In this document: piece after piece, positions 8,657-16,803 of the stretch
How positions within the stretch are numbered: the first letter of the stretch is position 1
How the letters are laid out: each line of letters opens with the position of its first letter
NCBI RefSeq assembly: GCF_021227995.1
Contig: NZ_CP089301.1
Coordinates: forward strand, 1,240,001 to 1,304,000
DNA from: Novosphingobium kaempferiae
GTDB taxonomy: Bacteria > Pseudomonadota > Alphaproteobacteria > Sphingomonadales > Sphingomonadaceae
DNA length: 64,000 nucleotides
Reading direction: 5' to 3'
Notes under the pieces: generated by a model
What the model saw: the letters and a program-made list of their open reading frames with translations, nothing else
Database searches by the model: none
Told to the model about the DNA's origin: nothing
Program-made: the position numbers and the translations under genes

Positions 8657-9931
8657 TCAGAGCGTCGAAGCGACCGGCGTGCCGGGAGCCGCCGCGGTCG
8701 TAGCATCGTGTCCGACGGCACCCGCACCCGGAACATCCCAGCGATCCATGACCGTCCCGGCGCAGGCGTAAGTCGCCGCGTTGCTGATCGTCGCGGGCTT
8801 CAGCGCCTTCGCCAGATCCGGCTGCCGGGCGGCAAGGGCCTGCCTGCTGTCCTCGATGTGCGAGGCGTAAGCGAGGCCGGAGAACTTCTTGCCATCGGCC
8901 AGCCTGGCACCGGCGGCGGGCATGAAGTCGCCGAGATAGCTGACCTCGCCTTCACCGACATGGAAGGTCGGCGCGCCGAAGCAGTTCGACCCGCCGAGCG
9001 GAATGCGGCCCAGCCCGCTAGTGGCGAGAACATAGTCGCCCGCCGTCAGCCGCACGACCTGAACCTCGTAGGCCGCCTTGCCGTCGGCGCTGCTCGCGTT
9101 GAGGAGATAGGTGGTCTTGTCGCCCTTCTTCTTCCAGTCCTTCGGCTGATAGACCAGATCCCGACCGGCCGGGTCGTAGCGGGCGAACTGGACCATGCCG
9201 TGCCCCTGGAACGGCTTGGCCGAACGGCGATAGGCGATGACCACCGCACCCTCGCCGGGCGCCAGCACGAAGGGCGTCGCGGGGTCGATCTTCTTCCCGA
9301 GGAACAGGCTCGCCGGGCCAGATAGCGGCGCGTCGAGGGGAATGGATGCATCCTGCGGCGGCGTGAAGCTGGTGCGGCTCGTCACCTCGCCCTGCACGTC
9401 GACGGCACCGACGATCGTGTTGAAGTATGCATTGCGATCCGCTTCGCCGAGCGCGGTGACGCGCGCGGCTTCCTGCGTTGGCAGTTCGACCTGACGCCAT
9501 CCGCGGATCAGCAGGCAATTGCGGCGATTGGCGCGACGCTGCTCGCCTTCGATAATCGCTCCGGCCAGCAGTCCGCCGAGACCCGCGCCGACGCCTGCTG
9601 CAAGCGGCGAGACCACCGCAGGATTGTAATAGTACGGCACCATGCCAGATGGCGTGCGCGATCCGCGCGCGATCAGGCGGCAGTCCTGCCACGCGGCGTC
9701 ATAGTCGGCGCGGGTGGCGCCCGGCTTGTTGTAGAAACGGCTGCCGTTGAGATCGCGTGCAGAGTCCCGCGCGATCTCTTCGGGGCTGTCCTTCGGATCG
9801 ACCGCCGGATCCTGCGGCACCGGCCTGGTCTCGCCGCCCCCGACGGGAACCATCATCATGCCCTGGGCCAGCAGTTCCTGACACGGCAAGGCAGCCACCA
9901 TGACGGCAGCGACAAACATCCTGTAACGCAC
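8657..9931 (-). CDS. secreted protein of unknown function
   Basis: A protein of 424 residues with a signal peptide (MRYRMFVAAVMVAALPCQELLAQG). The middle has a glycine-zipper-like segment, AAGVGAGLGGLLAGAIIEG (about 110-130), reminiscent of outer-membrane Gly-zipper proteins. The C-terminal 250 residues are beta-rich with repeated FQGHGMVQFARYDPAG and VVRLTAGDYVLATSG-type strands, as in DUF2846-like domains that carry lipids or small ligands. No catalytic motif is recognised. The gene is monocistronic and convergent with the CHAP gene. Confidence 0.6.
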   Translation of the reverse strand: MRYRMFVAAVMVAALPCQELLAQGMMMVPVGGGETRPVPQDPAVDPKDSPEEIARDSARDLNGSRFYNKPGATRADYDAAWQDCRLIARGSRTPSGMVPYYYNPAVVSPLAAGVGAGLGGLLAGAIIEGEQRRANRRNCLLIRGWRQVELPTQEAARVTALGEADRNAYFNTIVGAVDVQGEVTSRTSFTPPQDASIPLDAPLSGPASLFLGKKIDPATPFVLAPGEGAVVIAYRRSAKPFQGHGMVQFARYDPAGRDLVYQPKDWKKKGDKTTYLLNASSADGKAAYEVQVVRLTAGDYVLATSGLGRIPLGGSNCFGAPTFHVGEGEVSYLGDFMPAAGARLADGKKFSGLAYASHIEDSRQALAARQPDLAKALKPATISNAATYACAGTVMDRWDVPGAGAVGHDATTAAAPGTPVASTL

Positions 9932-10078
9932 GATAAATTCCCCCGAAAATACCCCGCTGGAATGCTTAATGCAGCATCGACGAAGGGCAAGGAGATTTAT
10001 CGTTGTCGATCATGTGTCGACCATTGCGCCAGCCGATATGGGCTGGCGGCGCGGAATGTCTCCGCGCCTTTTGCGCCG

Positions 10079-10753
10079 TTACTTGGCCGGTTCGATTCCT
10101 GCCAGCCTGCGCACCGAGCGCGCGGTCTGCACCACGAACAGGCCGATCAGCACCACGCCGACGCTGCCGACGAACCAGTCGAACCCGGTCATCGCCTCCA
10201 TGTCGCGCTGCTTGTCGCCCAGCACCAGCATCGCGAACGTCAGGGTGATGAGGATCAGGCGCAGCTCGGTCGGCCCGGCGTTGAGGTAGGACAGCCGCAT
10301 CTCGCCCAGCACGCGCACCGCCAGGAAGGCGTGGATGCACAGCAGCAGATAACCGACGAGCGCGATCAGCGAGACTTCCAGCCGCACATAGGGGCTCACC
10401 CCGATGCCGAGCAGGATCAGGAACGTCGCGATCCCGTCGCAGCTATGGTCGAGGAAGTAGCCGTAACGCGGCCGCTCGATATGACGGAAACGGGCGAGGC
10501 TGCCGTCCATCGAATCGCCGAACCAGTGCAGCAGGTAGCCGGGGATACACAGCCACAGCCAGTCCTCGTCGAGCAGGCTGGTGGCGTAACCGGCGAAGAT
10601 CAGCACCGCGCCCGCCATGCCGAGCGCGGTCAGCAGGTCGGGCTTCACCCAGGCGGGCATGCGCGCGCAGAGCCAGTTGAGAAGGCGACGCTCACCGATG
10701 GCGAGGAGGTTGCGCTGGATTCGGGCGGGGGGCGCAATGCGATTTTCCTGCAT
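10079..10753 (-). CDS. CDP-alcohol phosphatidyltransferase family protein
   Basis: A protein of 224 residues. The family signature D-x2-D-G-x2-A-R-x8-G-x3-D-x3-D is complete (DSMDGSLARF, then GYFLDHSCD). Several hydrophobic helices surround it, so it is an inner-membrane enzyme that transfers a phosphatidyl or related phospho-alcohol group from a CDP-activated donor. The acceptor alcohol is not apparent from the sequence. It is a single gene. Confidence 0.85.
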   Translation of the reverse strand: MQENRIAPPARIQRNLLAIGERRLLNWLCARMPAWVKPDLLTALGMAGAVLIFAGYATSLLDEDWLWLCIPGYLLHWFGDSMDGSLARFRHIERPRYGYFLDHSCDGIATFLILLGIGVSPYVRLEVSLIALVGYLLLCIHAFLAVRVLGEMRLSYLNAGPTELRLILITLTFAMLVLGDKQRDMEAMTGFDWFVGSVGVVLIGLFVVQTARSVRRLAGIEPAK

Positions 10754-10865
10754 GGGCCCTTATTGTGACAAGACGATGTCTTGGCAAGGCAAACCGCCCC
10801 TTTGCGGCATCGTTCCGTCGCGTTGAGGGCGCCCTCAAGGACGCTCTGGCACGTCTAGGTGCCGT

Positions 10866-11282
10866 TCAGTCACCCATCACATGCACCGCGATTTCGCGTC
10901 GGTGCGGCCGCTTGCGGTGCTCGGCCAGATAGATCCCCTGCCAGGTGCCGAGCGCCATCTGCCCGTCGATCACCGGAATTTGCAGGTTCACGCCGGTCAG
11001 CACGGTCTTGAGATGGGCGGGCATATCGTCCGGCCCCTCGTCGTCATGAACGTAGTGCCCACCCTCGGGAGCCAGCCGATCCAGCCAGTTCGCAAGGTCC
11101 ACCCGCACCTCCCGCGCGGCGTTTTCCTGGATCAGCAGCGAGGCCGAAGTGTGGCGGCAGAGCAGGGTCACCAGGCCCTCCTCGATGCCCACGCCCGCCA
11201 GCCACTCCGCCATCGCGCGCGTGATATCGGTGAAGCCGCGGCCCGGTGTGTCGATGGAAAGTATGGTCGATGCCTGTCTCAT
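10866..11282 (-). CDS. YjbQ family (UPF0047) protein
   Basis: A protein of 138 residues, the family's normal size. It carries CRHTSASLLIQENA, the HYVHDDEGPDDMPAHLK stretch and the LGTWQGIYLAEHRKRPHRR C-terminus that define YjbQ proteins. These form trimers and have been tied to thiamin phosphate synthase-like activity; the physiological role is not settled. It is divergent from the enoyl-CoA hydratase gene, with about 60 bp between the starts. Confidence 0.9.
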   Translation of the reverse strand: MRQASTILSIDTPGRGFTDITRAMAEWLAGVGIEEGLVTLLCRHTSASLLIQENAAREVRVDLANWLDRLAPEGGHYVHDDEGPDDMPAHLKTVLTGVNLQIPVIDGQMALGTWQGIYLAEHRKRPHRREIAVHVMGD

Positions 11283-11344
11283 TGCGCCACGGTGGACCGC
11301 GAAGCCGCCGCCTGCAACCGTGGCGCGAGAGGATGAGAACAGCC

Positions 11345-12145
11345 ATGGACACGAAGTTCTGCAAGGTCGCGGTCGAGGGCCGCGTCATGACCGTCACCAT
11401 CGACCGCCCGGACCTGCGCAACACCCTCCACGGCGAGGCGAACTTCGAACTGGGAGACGTGTTCGACCGCTTCGAGGCCGACCCGGCGCTCTGGGTCGCG
11501 ATCCTGACCGGCGCGGGCGACAAGGCCTTCTCCGCCGGAGCAGACCTGCGCACGCCCTCGAACAACGACGATCCGCGCGCCTTCAAGGGGATGCCGGTGC
11601 CGGAGACGGGCTTCGCCGGCCTCACCTGGCGCTTCGCCCGCCGCAAGCCGGTGATCGCGGCGGTCAACGGCTTCGCGCTCGGCGGCGGGTTCGAGGCGGC
11701 GCTCGCCTGTGATGTTATCGTGGCGGCAGAAAGCGCCAGCTTCGGCCTGCCGGAACCCAAGGTGGGTCTCGCCGCGCTCGGCGGCGGCATCCAGCGCATC
11801 GTGCAGGAGTTCGGCCCCAAGCGCGCCCACGCCATGCTGCTGACCGCGCGGCGCATTTCCGCCGCACAGGCGCAGGACTGGGGCCTCGTCGCCGAAGTCG
11901 TCCCCGATGCCGACCTGATGGACTGCGCCCGGCGCTGGGCGGACGAGATCGCCGCCTGCTCCCCCGCTTCGATCATCGCCACCAAGGCGATCATCAAGGC
12001 CTACCACGACCTCGGAATGGAGGCCTCCAACCGCGAGATGTTCGCGCTGCCCGAAGTGCGCGCGATGTTCACCGGCCCCGACGTGCGCGAAGGTGGCAAG
12101 GCCCTGTTCGAGAAACGCGCGCCCGCGTGGTCAGACCCGCAGTGA
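11345..12145 (+). CDS. enoyl-CoA hydratase/isomerase (crotonase) family protein
   Basis: A protein of 266 residues. The crotonase fold is recognisable from VTIDRPDLRN, the oxyanion-hole segment AFSAGADLRT, the second hole NGFALGGGFEAALACD and the FGLPEPKVGLAALGGG stretch. The Glu in LPEPKVGL corresponds to one of the two usual catalytic acids. It probably hydrates an enoyl-CoA in fatty-acid or aromatic catabolism. The stop is only about 15 bp before the promoter-like leader of tRNA-Gly, so the tRNA unit begins immediately after it. Confidence 0.9.
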   Translation: MDTKFCKVAVEGRVMTVTIDRPDLRNTLHGEANFELGDVFDRFEADPALWVAILTGAGDKAFSAGADLRTPSNNDDPRAFKGMPVPETGFAGLTWRFARRKPVIAAVNGFALGGGFEAALACDVIVAAESASFGLPEPKVGLAALGGGIQRIVQEFGPKRAHAMLLTARRISAAQAQDWGLVAEVVPDADLMDCARRWADEIAACSPASIIATKAIIKAYHDLGMEASNREMFALPEVRAMFTGPDVREGGKALFEKRAPAWSDPQ

Positions 12146-12160
12146 CGTGCAAGAGAGACG

Positions 12161-12192
12161 TTGACGACGCGCCCGTCGCCGTGGCACTAGGC
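12161..12192 (+). promoter_or_regulatory. putative host promoter of tRNA-Gly (now driving the attL half)
   Basis: TTGACG (12161-12166) is followed 18 bases later by CACTAGG, 52 bp before the tRNA 5' end. The block 12160-12202 is strikingly similar to 56364-56405 inside the 3' end of the integrase gene. A perfect palindrome TCCGGCACTGCCGGA follows at 12200-12214. The -35 box is convincing; the -10 is only inferred from position and conservation. Confidence 0.5.
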
Positions 12193-12242
12193 CCGTCGCT
12201 CCGGCACTGCCGGACAGCGCATGCTGCGGCTCCGGCCCGGTT

Positions 12243-12282
12243 TGCGGGTGTAGCTCAATGGTAGAGCAGCAGCTTCCCAAGC
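12243..12282 (+). other. attL: 5' half of tRNA-Gly
   Basis: These 40 bp are identical to 56459-56498. They cover the acceptor 5' strand, D arm and anticodon loop of tRNA-Gly(CCC) and stop just after the anticodon loop (TTCCCAAGC). Beyond 12282 the sequence departs completely from a tRNA, so this copy cannot fold into a tRNA. It is the left prophage junction. Confidence 0.95.
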
Positions 12283-12314
12283 CCTCGGCAATCCAGCGTT
12301 TCAGCCAACCTTAT

Positions 12315-12332
12315 TGGAAAACGGCCGTTTTT
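12315..12332. promoter_or_regulatory. putative integrase arm-type site (left)
   Basis: TGGAAAACG at 12315-12323 is followed by a partial inverted copy (CGTTTTTGC). The same nonamer occurs twice close to the other junction (56408-56416 and 56420-56428). In the circular phage these would lie on both sides of the attP core, where tyrosine integrases bind arm sites. The assignment rests only on repetition and position. Confidence 0.35.
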
Positions 12333-12387
12333 GCCGTTATTTCATTTCAATGGCTTAGAGGCAGTGCGGAAAACGAAAAGGCTCAGC

Positions 12388-12648
12388 TCAGCGACCGTCG
12401 AGGGCAGCGTCTATCATCGCTTCCCAGGCACTGCGTGGAGAGATGTCGAGACGCACCGGCCGCTCGACTCCAGTGCCTATTCCTGCATCGACCATGTCAT
12501 CGTTAGGCTCCCGGATCGCCAGCAGCACGACTTGCGCTTCTGGGAGGTAGTCCTGCCAGAGTGGCTTGCCGTCCATCGTGGCATTCGGCGGATTGCCGTC
12601 ATGCGTGCAGAGGGCACGGGCGATGCGTTCCATGAGAGGGCGTTGCAT
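12388..12648 (-). CDS. small phage protein, family shared with 16224-16481
   Basis: A protein of 86 residues with no recognised domain. N-terminal MERIARAL, middle VVLLAIREPNDDMVDAG and C-terminal AWEAMIDAAL resemble the gene at 16224-16481 (MIDRAARAL, TVLEAMRDPEPD, AWTAMIDGLF). Proteins of this pattern are common and often multicopy in sphingomonad prophages. The start is uncertain: an ATG five codons downstream is possible and neither has a strong ribosome site. It is the gene nearest attL. Confidence 0.6.
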   Translation of the reverse strand: MQRPLMERIARALCTHDGNPPNATMDGKPLWQDYLPEAQVVLLAIREPNDDMVDAGIGTGVERPVRLDISPRSAWEAMIDAALDGR

Positions 12649-12707
12649 GCCGGTAGGGTATCATGGGGAGGCATGCTGCGGTAGCGGCATGGGTCGGCGG
12701 CACTGCC

Positions 12708-12747
<40 letters not shown>

Positions 12748-12936
12748 GCGCCATTGAAGGCCAGCGTTTCCGCGCAATTCGCCTATGTCGGGGAAGATCG
12801 TCCGTCAAGCCCGGGCGGAACAAAGCGGCAAGGTTCGGCACATGGAGGCACAAGCGCGTCACATTGTTGGGCACATTGGCTGCTGGCGAAGGGGCTAACA
12901 ATTATCACTTAATGTTGCCTCCACCCTCAATCGACC

Positions 12937-13593
12937 TTAGCCGCCGCCTTCAGGCAACTGCGGTGTTTCTGAATGGGGCGGCCCTGCTTCAATTGACCAG
13001 CCGTGGCTCCCTCGAACCACTGTACCAAGGTTCAAGTCGGGCCATCGATCAGCAAATGCAGTTGTTAAGCAATCAAGACCATTTTTGACTAGTGGATGCT
13101 CGTCGTCATCGTTTGCGCACTCGCAGATATGGGGAACGGCTGGAGCGAAGGCTGCAGCCAGTAATAACCCGGCCTTCGTTCGTGCATGGGCCCGCAAATG
13201 CTTAGTGTCTACTTTGTAAGCAAGAGCGACATCGACATGCGCGGGGTTACCGCCTTCTCCATCGATCGTAAGTGAAACTTCATAGTCATCACCTACTAAG
13301 GGCAACTCATTCACTTTTGCCTTGCGATATCCGCAATAGTATTTGCGTTTGGGCCCAGGCTCCGGCTCGCCGCGCTCTGCGTTTTGAGCAGCGGCAATCT
13401 GGCATCCAGCAGAGTGAATGTTTTCTTCCGTCGCTATCAACGAGAGTGCCAGCCCCGATTCATGGGCCTTATCGTCGTCTCTCGTTTTACCGAAGGCCCA
13501 GAGGCTCTCATCCGTATGGATGTTACCTGGAAAAAAACGATTGAAGACCAAACTACGGGCTAACTCGTCATCGGACGACATAGGCTCAGCCAT
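12937..13593 (-). CDS. unknown protein, third gene of an accessory operon
   Basis: A protein of 218 residues. I recognise no domain. The N-terminus (ELARSLVFNRFFPGNIHTDESLWAF) and the middle (HAGCQIAAAQ-like segment, YYCGYRKAKVNELPLVGDDYEVSLTIDGEG) suggest a small alpha/beta protein; two Cys (ICEC) lie near residue 160. Its ATG follows the stop of the preceding gene directly (TGAATG), so the two are translationally coupled. The three-gene unit is visibly AT-richer than the structural genes, which suggests transferred cargo. About 190 bp after its stop is the tRNA-Thr half. Confidence 0.65.
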   Translation of the reverse strand: MAEPMSSDDELARSLVFNRFFPGNIHTDESLWAFGKTRDDDKAHESGLALSLIATEENIHSAGCQIAAAQNAERGEPEPGPKRKYYCGYRKAKVNELPLVGDDYEVSLTIDGEGGNPAHVDVALAYKVDTKHLRAHARTKAGLLLAAAFAPAVPHICECANDDDEHPLVKNGLDCLTTAFADRWPDLNLGTVVRGSHGWSIEAGPPHSETPQLPEGGG

Positions 13594-14193
13594 TCAACGC
13601 AGGTCCATCAGTCTAAAGTTTTCGATGCGGACGGAATCTTTTGAAGAAATTTGGCGCCGGTCTCGCTGTACCACCCAGCCAACTTCACCTTCGGTAATCG
13701 TGATTGCGTAAGTCGCGCTACCTAACGCCCAGAGCATTACCACAGCATCTCCACCATGATGGGTGATTTCTGGAGGGGCGACGTGGCGCTCGTGAAGCTT
13801 GTCCAAAACGGTGAGCGCCGTGTTGATTGCACCACGCTCAACAACCTCGTCTTCAGTGTCACTCAAGTCACGCAGGTCAACAAGATGGTTTTGAACCTGA
13901 TTGTAGTATTGTTCCGCCAACAAGTTTATTGGCGTGTCAACACTACTTGCTAAGGCCGGAGGAGCGCTTGCTGCGGTTCGGACGTAATAGATCGGAAACG
14001 TCGGCCTAGTGATGGGCTCTGCTTTATCGAGCATGTTACCGTGTACTGTTACGTCCGAGAAGAAACGTCTGGCTGCATTGGTTGACCATCGGGCTTTAAA
14101 AAGCCGCTGATATTCGCCTCTCACGTTGCCGACAGACGAATAAATGTCTGGATCAAGAAGCCCGCTATCGGCCGGAACGATTACTTCAGCCAT
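13594..14193 (-). CDS. unknown protein, second gene of an accessory operon
   Basis: A protein of 199 residues without a recognised domain. The C-terminal half contains HHGGDAVVMLWALGSATYAI and TITEGEVGWVVQRD, a pattern I associate only with uncharacterised alphaproteobacterial proteins. It overlaps the upstream gene by eight bases and abuts the downstream gene. No signal peptide or transmembrane segment is seen, so it should be cytoplasmic. Its neighbours imply that the three products act together. Confidence 0.65.
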   Translation of the reverse strand: MAEVIVPADSGLLDPDIYSSVGNVRGEYQRLFKARWSTNAARRFFSDVTVHGNMLDKAEPITRPTFPIYYVRTAASAPPALASSVDTPINLLAEQYYNQVQNHLVDLRDLSDTEDEVVERGAINTALTVLDKLHERHVAPPEITHHGGDAVVMLWALGSATYAITITEGEVGWVVQRDRRQISSKDSVRIENFRLMDLR

Positions 14194-14911
14194 AGAAGGA
14201 GATACCCTGCTCTAGAATGAGTAACGCCTCTGACTCCATTTCGTCTATAACAGCAGAATATTCACGATCTTGAGACAAAATACCAATTGTATTAACGTCA
14301 ATATTATGTGCAATAAAGTTTGCAGATTCCAATACAGCGGGCGTGGCGTCATTCGGATTGAAGCCGAAAAGTTGATGCACTCCCGTCTGCCAAACGGAAA
14401 GTCTATTGAGGCTAATGTTCGGTGCCGATGTCAATTCTCGCCTCAAGTTCAGGCGATATATTGCGTCAGTCGCTTCAGGAGGAAAGAAGACTTTTCCGAG
14501 AAGAGACGAAAGTGCCTCTGCTGGATCGGAATCTAGTGTCTTCGAACTGGTGTTAACTAACAGCGCAAGTCTGGCAGGCGAAGTGGTAGCGGCAAGGCGC
14601 TTTAGCGCATCAACAACCGTGCGAAGTGATTTCTGGACATCATGAAACTGCTGGGGCCTTCCCATTTCGTCAGCAGGCGGTCTGGTCCATTGAAGGTCAA
14701 TTCGGCCAACTTGCGCCGTAACCTGCACATTATCGTTTCCCCACAATCCCTGCGCAGTGCTAAACGGGAGCGGTCCAGAGACATTCCGATTATATGCGTC
14801 CGGCTTTGCGCCATCGAAGAGCTTTGCCCATACGTCGGTGGCGTCTGGCTGCTCCCTCAACGCGGGCTGGCCAAAAAAGACGGCTGTTATGCCATCTACG
14901 CCTTCGAGCAT
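14186..14911 (-). CDS. unknown protein, first gene of an accessory operon
   Basis: A protein of 241 residues. The ATG at 14911 was chosen over an upstream TTG because GGAGG lies six bases before it. The N-terminus reads VDGITAVFFGQPALREQPDA. The middle holds long helices (LRTVVDALKRLAATTSPARLALLV). The C-terminus is rich in Asp, Asn and Glu (IAHNIDVNTIGI, DEMESEALLILEQG). The layout resembles TIGR04255-like proteins of similar size, but I cannot confirm that. It heads a three-gene operon with its own promoter-like sequence upstream. Confidence 0.65.
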   Translation of the reverse strand: MLEGVDGITAVFFGQPALREQPDATDVWAKLFDGAKPDAYNRNVSGPLPFSTAQGLWGNDNVQVTAQVGRIDLQWTRPPADEMGRPQQFHDVQKSLRTVVDALKRLAATTSPARLALLVNTSSKTLDSDPAEALSSLLGKVFFPPEATDAIYRLNLRRELTSAPNISLNRLSVWQTGVHQLFGFNPNDATPAVLESANFIAHNIDVNTIGILSQDREYSAVIDEMESEALLILEQGISFYG

Positions 14912-15008
14912 CAGATCCTCCAATCAAAAACAAACTTGCTGTTAAGGCCGTCCGTCACACAAAGCGAGTCATCTCTCACCAGGTACACTCAGGGCCCCTC
15001 GACATCGC

Positions 15009-15038
15009 TATCTAGGAATTTGCACCAGATTTCGTCAA
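15009..15038 (-). promoter_or_regulatory. predicted promoter of the three-gene accessory operon
   Basis: On the minus strand TTGACG (15033-15038), an 18-bp spacer and TAGATA (15009-15014) form a good sigma-70-type promoter about 95 bp upstream of the first start codon. It would allow the operon to be expressed from the silent prophage. Confidence 0.5.
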
Positions 15039-15156
15039 TAAGGAGTGGATTTCCGAGCCGGGCTTCGCGATCTGCGGAAATCCGCGGGCGTTGGATGTCT
15101 AACTTGCCCGGACCGTCCCACGCGTTCCTGCGGCCTCCGGTGGCCAATGTCTAACC

Positions 15157-15786
15157 CTAAAGCAGCGTTGCTGAGGATCCGCGCTTCTCAAACCAAAGCT
15201 CATCAGTCTGATCGACCACCAGATCCTCATCCCATGTGCGTAGCAGGGCGAACGCCTCGTCTGGCGTGCCATCGGTCCATACCGACCAGTCATCGGGGCG
15301 CAGGATAGTCGGCATGCGATCGTGGACGAGGGACATCTGGTCCGACCCCGGCACCATGACCATCGAGTAGGCATCGCCCCATTCGTCGGTCGGCGTCCAG
15401 ATCCCGGCAACGATGAACACCTCTTCCCCAGCCACCGAGTACCAGGTGCGTGTGTTCCGGCGATCCTCGCCTTCCGGTTCGCACCACTGCGTGACCGGGA
15501 TCAGGCAGCGCCGGTGTCGGAACGCCTCCTTCCAGATGGGGTAGATCCGCAGCTTGTCGTCGCGGGCATTGTTCACCGGAGAGGGCTTGAGCGGTTTGCC
15601 GGTCTTCTTGCTGTTGGCATGCCGTGGGAAACCCCATGTCATCGGCCGCAGCTCGCCACTCTCGATCACAAGGCCGGTGTAGCCGGGCCAGATCTCGGAC
15701 GCATAGTTCGCGCCGGGGGTGAAGCGCGTGCCGAACATCCTCGCGACCTCGGCGTCCTTCGTGTTCATGCGGTAGAGATTGCACAT
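15157..15786 (-). CDS. SRAP/HMCES-like SOS response-associated protein
   Basis: A protein of 209 residues. Met1 is followed by the invariant Cys2 (MCNLYRM), which after Met removal forms a thiazolidine crosslink with abasic sites in single-stranded DNA. The other family residues are present: Asn in VNNARDD, Glu in TQWCEPEG, and His in LVHDRMP. It therefore probably shields abasic DNA during replication, as YedK does. In a prophage it may protect phage DNA or help after induction. It lies downstream of the accessory operon's promoter region on the same strand and has its own ATG; the 5' neighbour is a divergent small membrane protein gene. Confidence 0.9.
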   Translation of the reverse strand: MCNLYRMNTKDAEVARMFGTRFTPGANYASEIWPGYTGLVIESGELRPMTWGFPRHANSKKTGKPLKPSPVNNARDDKLRIYPIWKEAFRHRRCLIPVTQWCEPEGEDRRNTRTWYSVAGEEVFIVAGIWTPTDEWGDAYSMVMVPGSDQMSLVHDRMPTILRPDDWSVWTDGTPDEAFALLRTWDEDLVVDQTDELWFEKRGSSATLL

Positions 15787-15899
15787 GGGGGCATGATCCT
15801 AACCCGGCTCGCATGTGTCAACGCAGCAAGAAACTTTGGGCCGTGCTGGCAGTTCAGGCAACTCTCGTTTCGGACGATATCAATTCTGTGGAGCATCGA

Positions 15900-16094
15900 A
15901 TGTCGGATACTCGGAAAAGTGGCATGACACCCCCCGGTGGCCATGAAGGCGGTAAACCCATGAGGTTCCGCTTTCTCATCGTTGGTCTGATCCTGATGGT
16001 AATCGTTGCAGGCGGGATCATGGCCATGAGCGCTGGCATCTTCGATCAACCGGGGCCGGACCAAGCTGCCGTCGAGAAAGCGCCAGCAGACTGA
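15900..16094 (+). CDS. small single-span membrane protein
   Basis: A protein of 64 residues with one transmembrane helix (FLIVGLILMVIVAGGIMAMSAG) and a short acidic tail. An alternative ATG at 15960 starts directly before the helix. It is one of the few plus-strand genes in the accessory zone, opposite to SRAP. Prophage morons with this shape can act in superinfection exclusion, but nothing here proves that. Confidence 0.5.
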   Translation: MSDTRKSGMTPPGGHEGGKPMRFRFLIVGLILMVIVAGGIMAMSAGIFDQPGPDQAAVEKAPAD

Positions 16095-16223
16095 CTTCGC
16101 AAGAAGGCCCGACGCTGCAAGGGCAGGCCGGGCCAGTTTGTTGCAAGGGCAGGGTAGCCCTCGGATCGCAATAGCATCATGCGTCAGCGCTGCGACAATT
16201 TGAAGACGAAATCAGCCTCGCGC

Positions 16224-16481
16224 TCAGTCGTCGAACAGCCCATCGATCATAGCGGTCCAAGCATCGGTCATATCGTTGCGGCTGACCGAATGGCCACGCG
16301 CATCGCCGAGTAGCCTTTCGCCTGGAATGCCGAAGTCCGGTTCTGGATCGCGCATCGCTTCGAGAACGGTTCGGACATCGCGGCGCAGGTCATTCTGCAA
16401 TTCAGCATCGAGGCCGTCCCACACGTCGACGCCGCTTTGCTCCTTTGCAAGCGCCCGCGCGGCGCGATCGATCATGTCCAT
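16224..16481 (-). CDS. small phage protein, family shared with 12388-12648
   Basis: A protein of 85 residues from the ATG at 16481, preceded by GGAGAGAG. An upstream in-frame start would add 20 residues lacking a ribosome site. MIDRAARAL, TVLEAMRDPEPDF and DAWTAMIDGLFDD align with the gene near attL. It starts a run of four short leftward frames whose ends nearly touch, read as one operon with the genes upstream of it. Confidence 0.65.
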   Translation of the reverse strand: MDMIDRAARALAKEQSGVDVWDGLDAELQNDLRRDVRTVLEAMRDPEPDFGIPGERLLGDARGHSVSRNDMTDAWTAMIDGLFDD

Positions 16482-16515
16482 GGCGAATCTCTCTCCTGCG
16501 TGAACAGGGAGCCTA

Positions 16516-16803
16516 TCACCGTCTACCTTGCCCTTTGGCAACGAGCTTCCAGCGGTTGAGATAGATCTGCATGTCCCGCGTTCGGCAGTACGGGTCCATC
16601 CCGTGCGTGCCAGGCGGCTTTGTGATGCAGGTCCAGAACCGCTCGACCTGCCATTCCTCGGCGACGCCGCTGGTCGATAGCCAGGCCAGCGCTAGCCGGA
16701 TCGCCGGGGAAGGCTGTATCGGCTCCTTCTCCGCCTCGGCCGCTGCAGCGTCGAGAATGTCGATAGCGAACCGGTTCATGCGTCCCGGGTTCGGCTTACT
16801 CAT
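16516..16803 (-). CDS. small phage protein of unknown function
   Basis: A protein of 95 residues from ATG 16803. It contains MNRFAIDILDAAAAEAE at the N-terminus and a Trp/Tyr-rich C-terminal half (WTCITKPPGTHGMDPYCRTR). No known domain was seen. Its start overlaps the end of the upstream gene by eight bases, and it belongs to the 17223-16224 leftward cluster. Confidence 0.6.
   Translation of the reverse strand: MSKPNPGRMNRFAIDILDAAAAEAEKEPIQPSPAIRLALAWLSTSGVAEEWQVERFWTCITKPPGTHGMDPYCRTRDMQIYLNRWKLVAKGQGRR

Noticed and set aside
12160..12202. A longer relic of an earlier integrase gene left of attL
   Set aside because: Similarity to int starts only 15 bp after the enoyl-CoA hydratase stop and covers about 42 bp; the position equivalent to the catalytic Tyr is GAC. 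A shared tRNA leader is simpler, though the relic remains a possible alternative.
12283..12707. Defective or remnant second prophage at the left end
   Set aside because: Apart from the tRNA-Thr half, only one small phage gene and possible arm sites are present; no second integrase or structural remnant was found.
14912..14923. TTG start at 14923 for the first gene of the three-gene operon
   Set aside because: The TTG overlaps the GGAGG ribosome site that serves the ATG at 14911.
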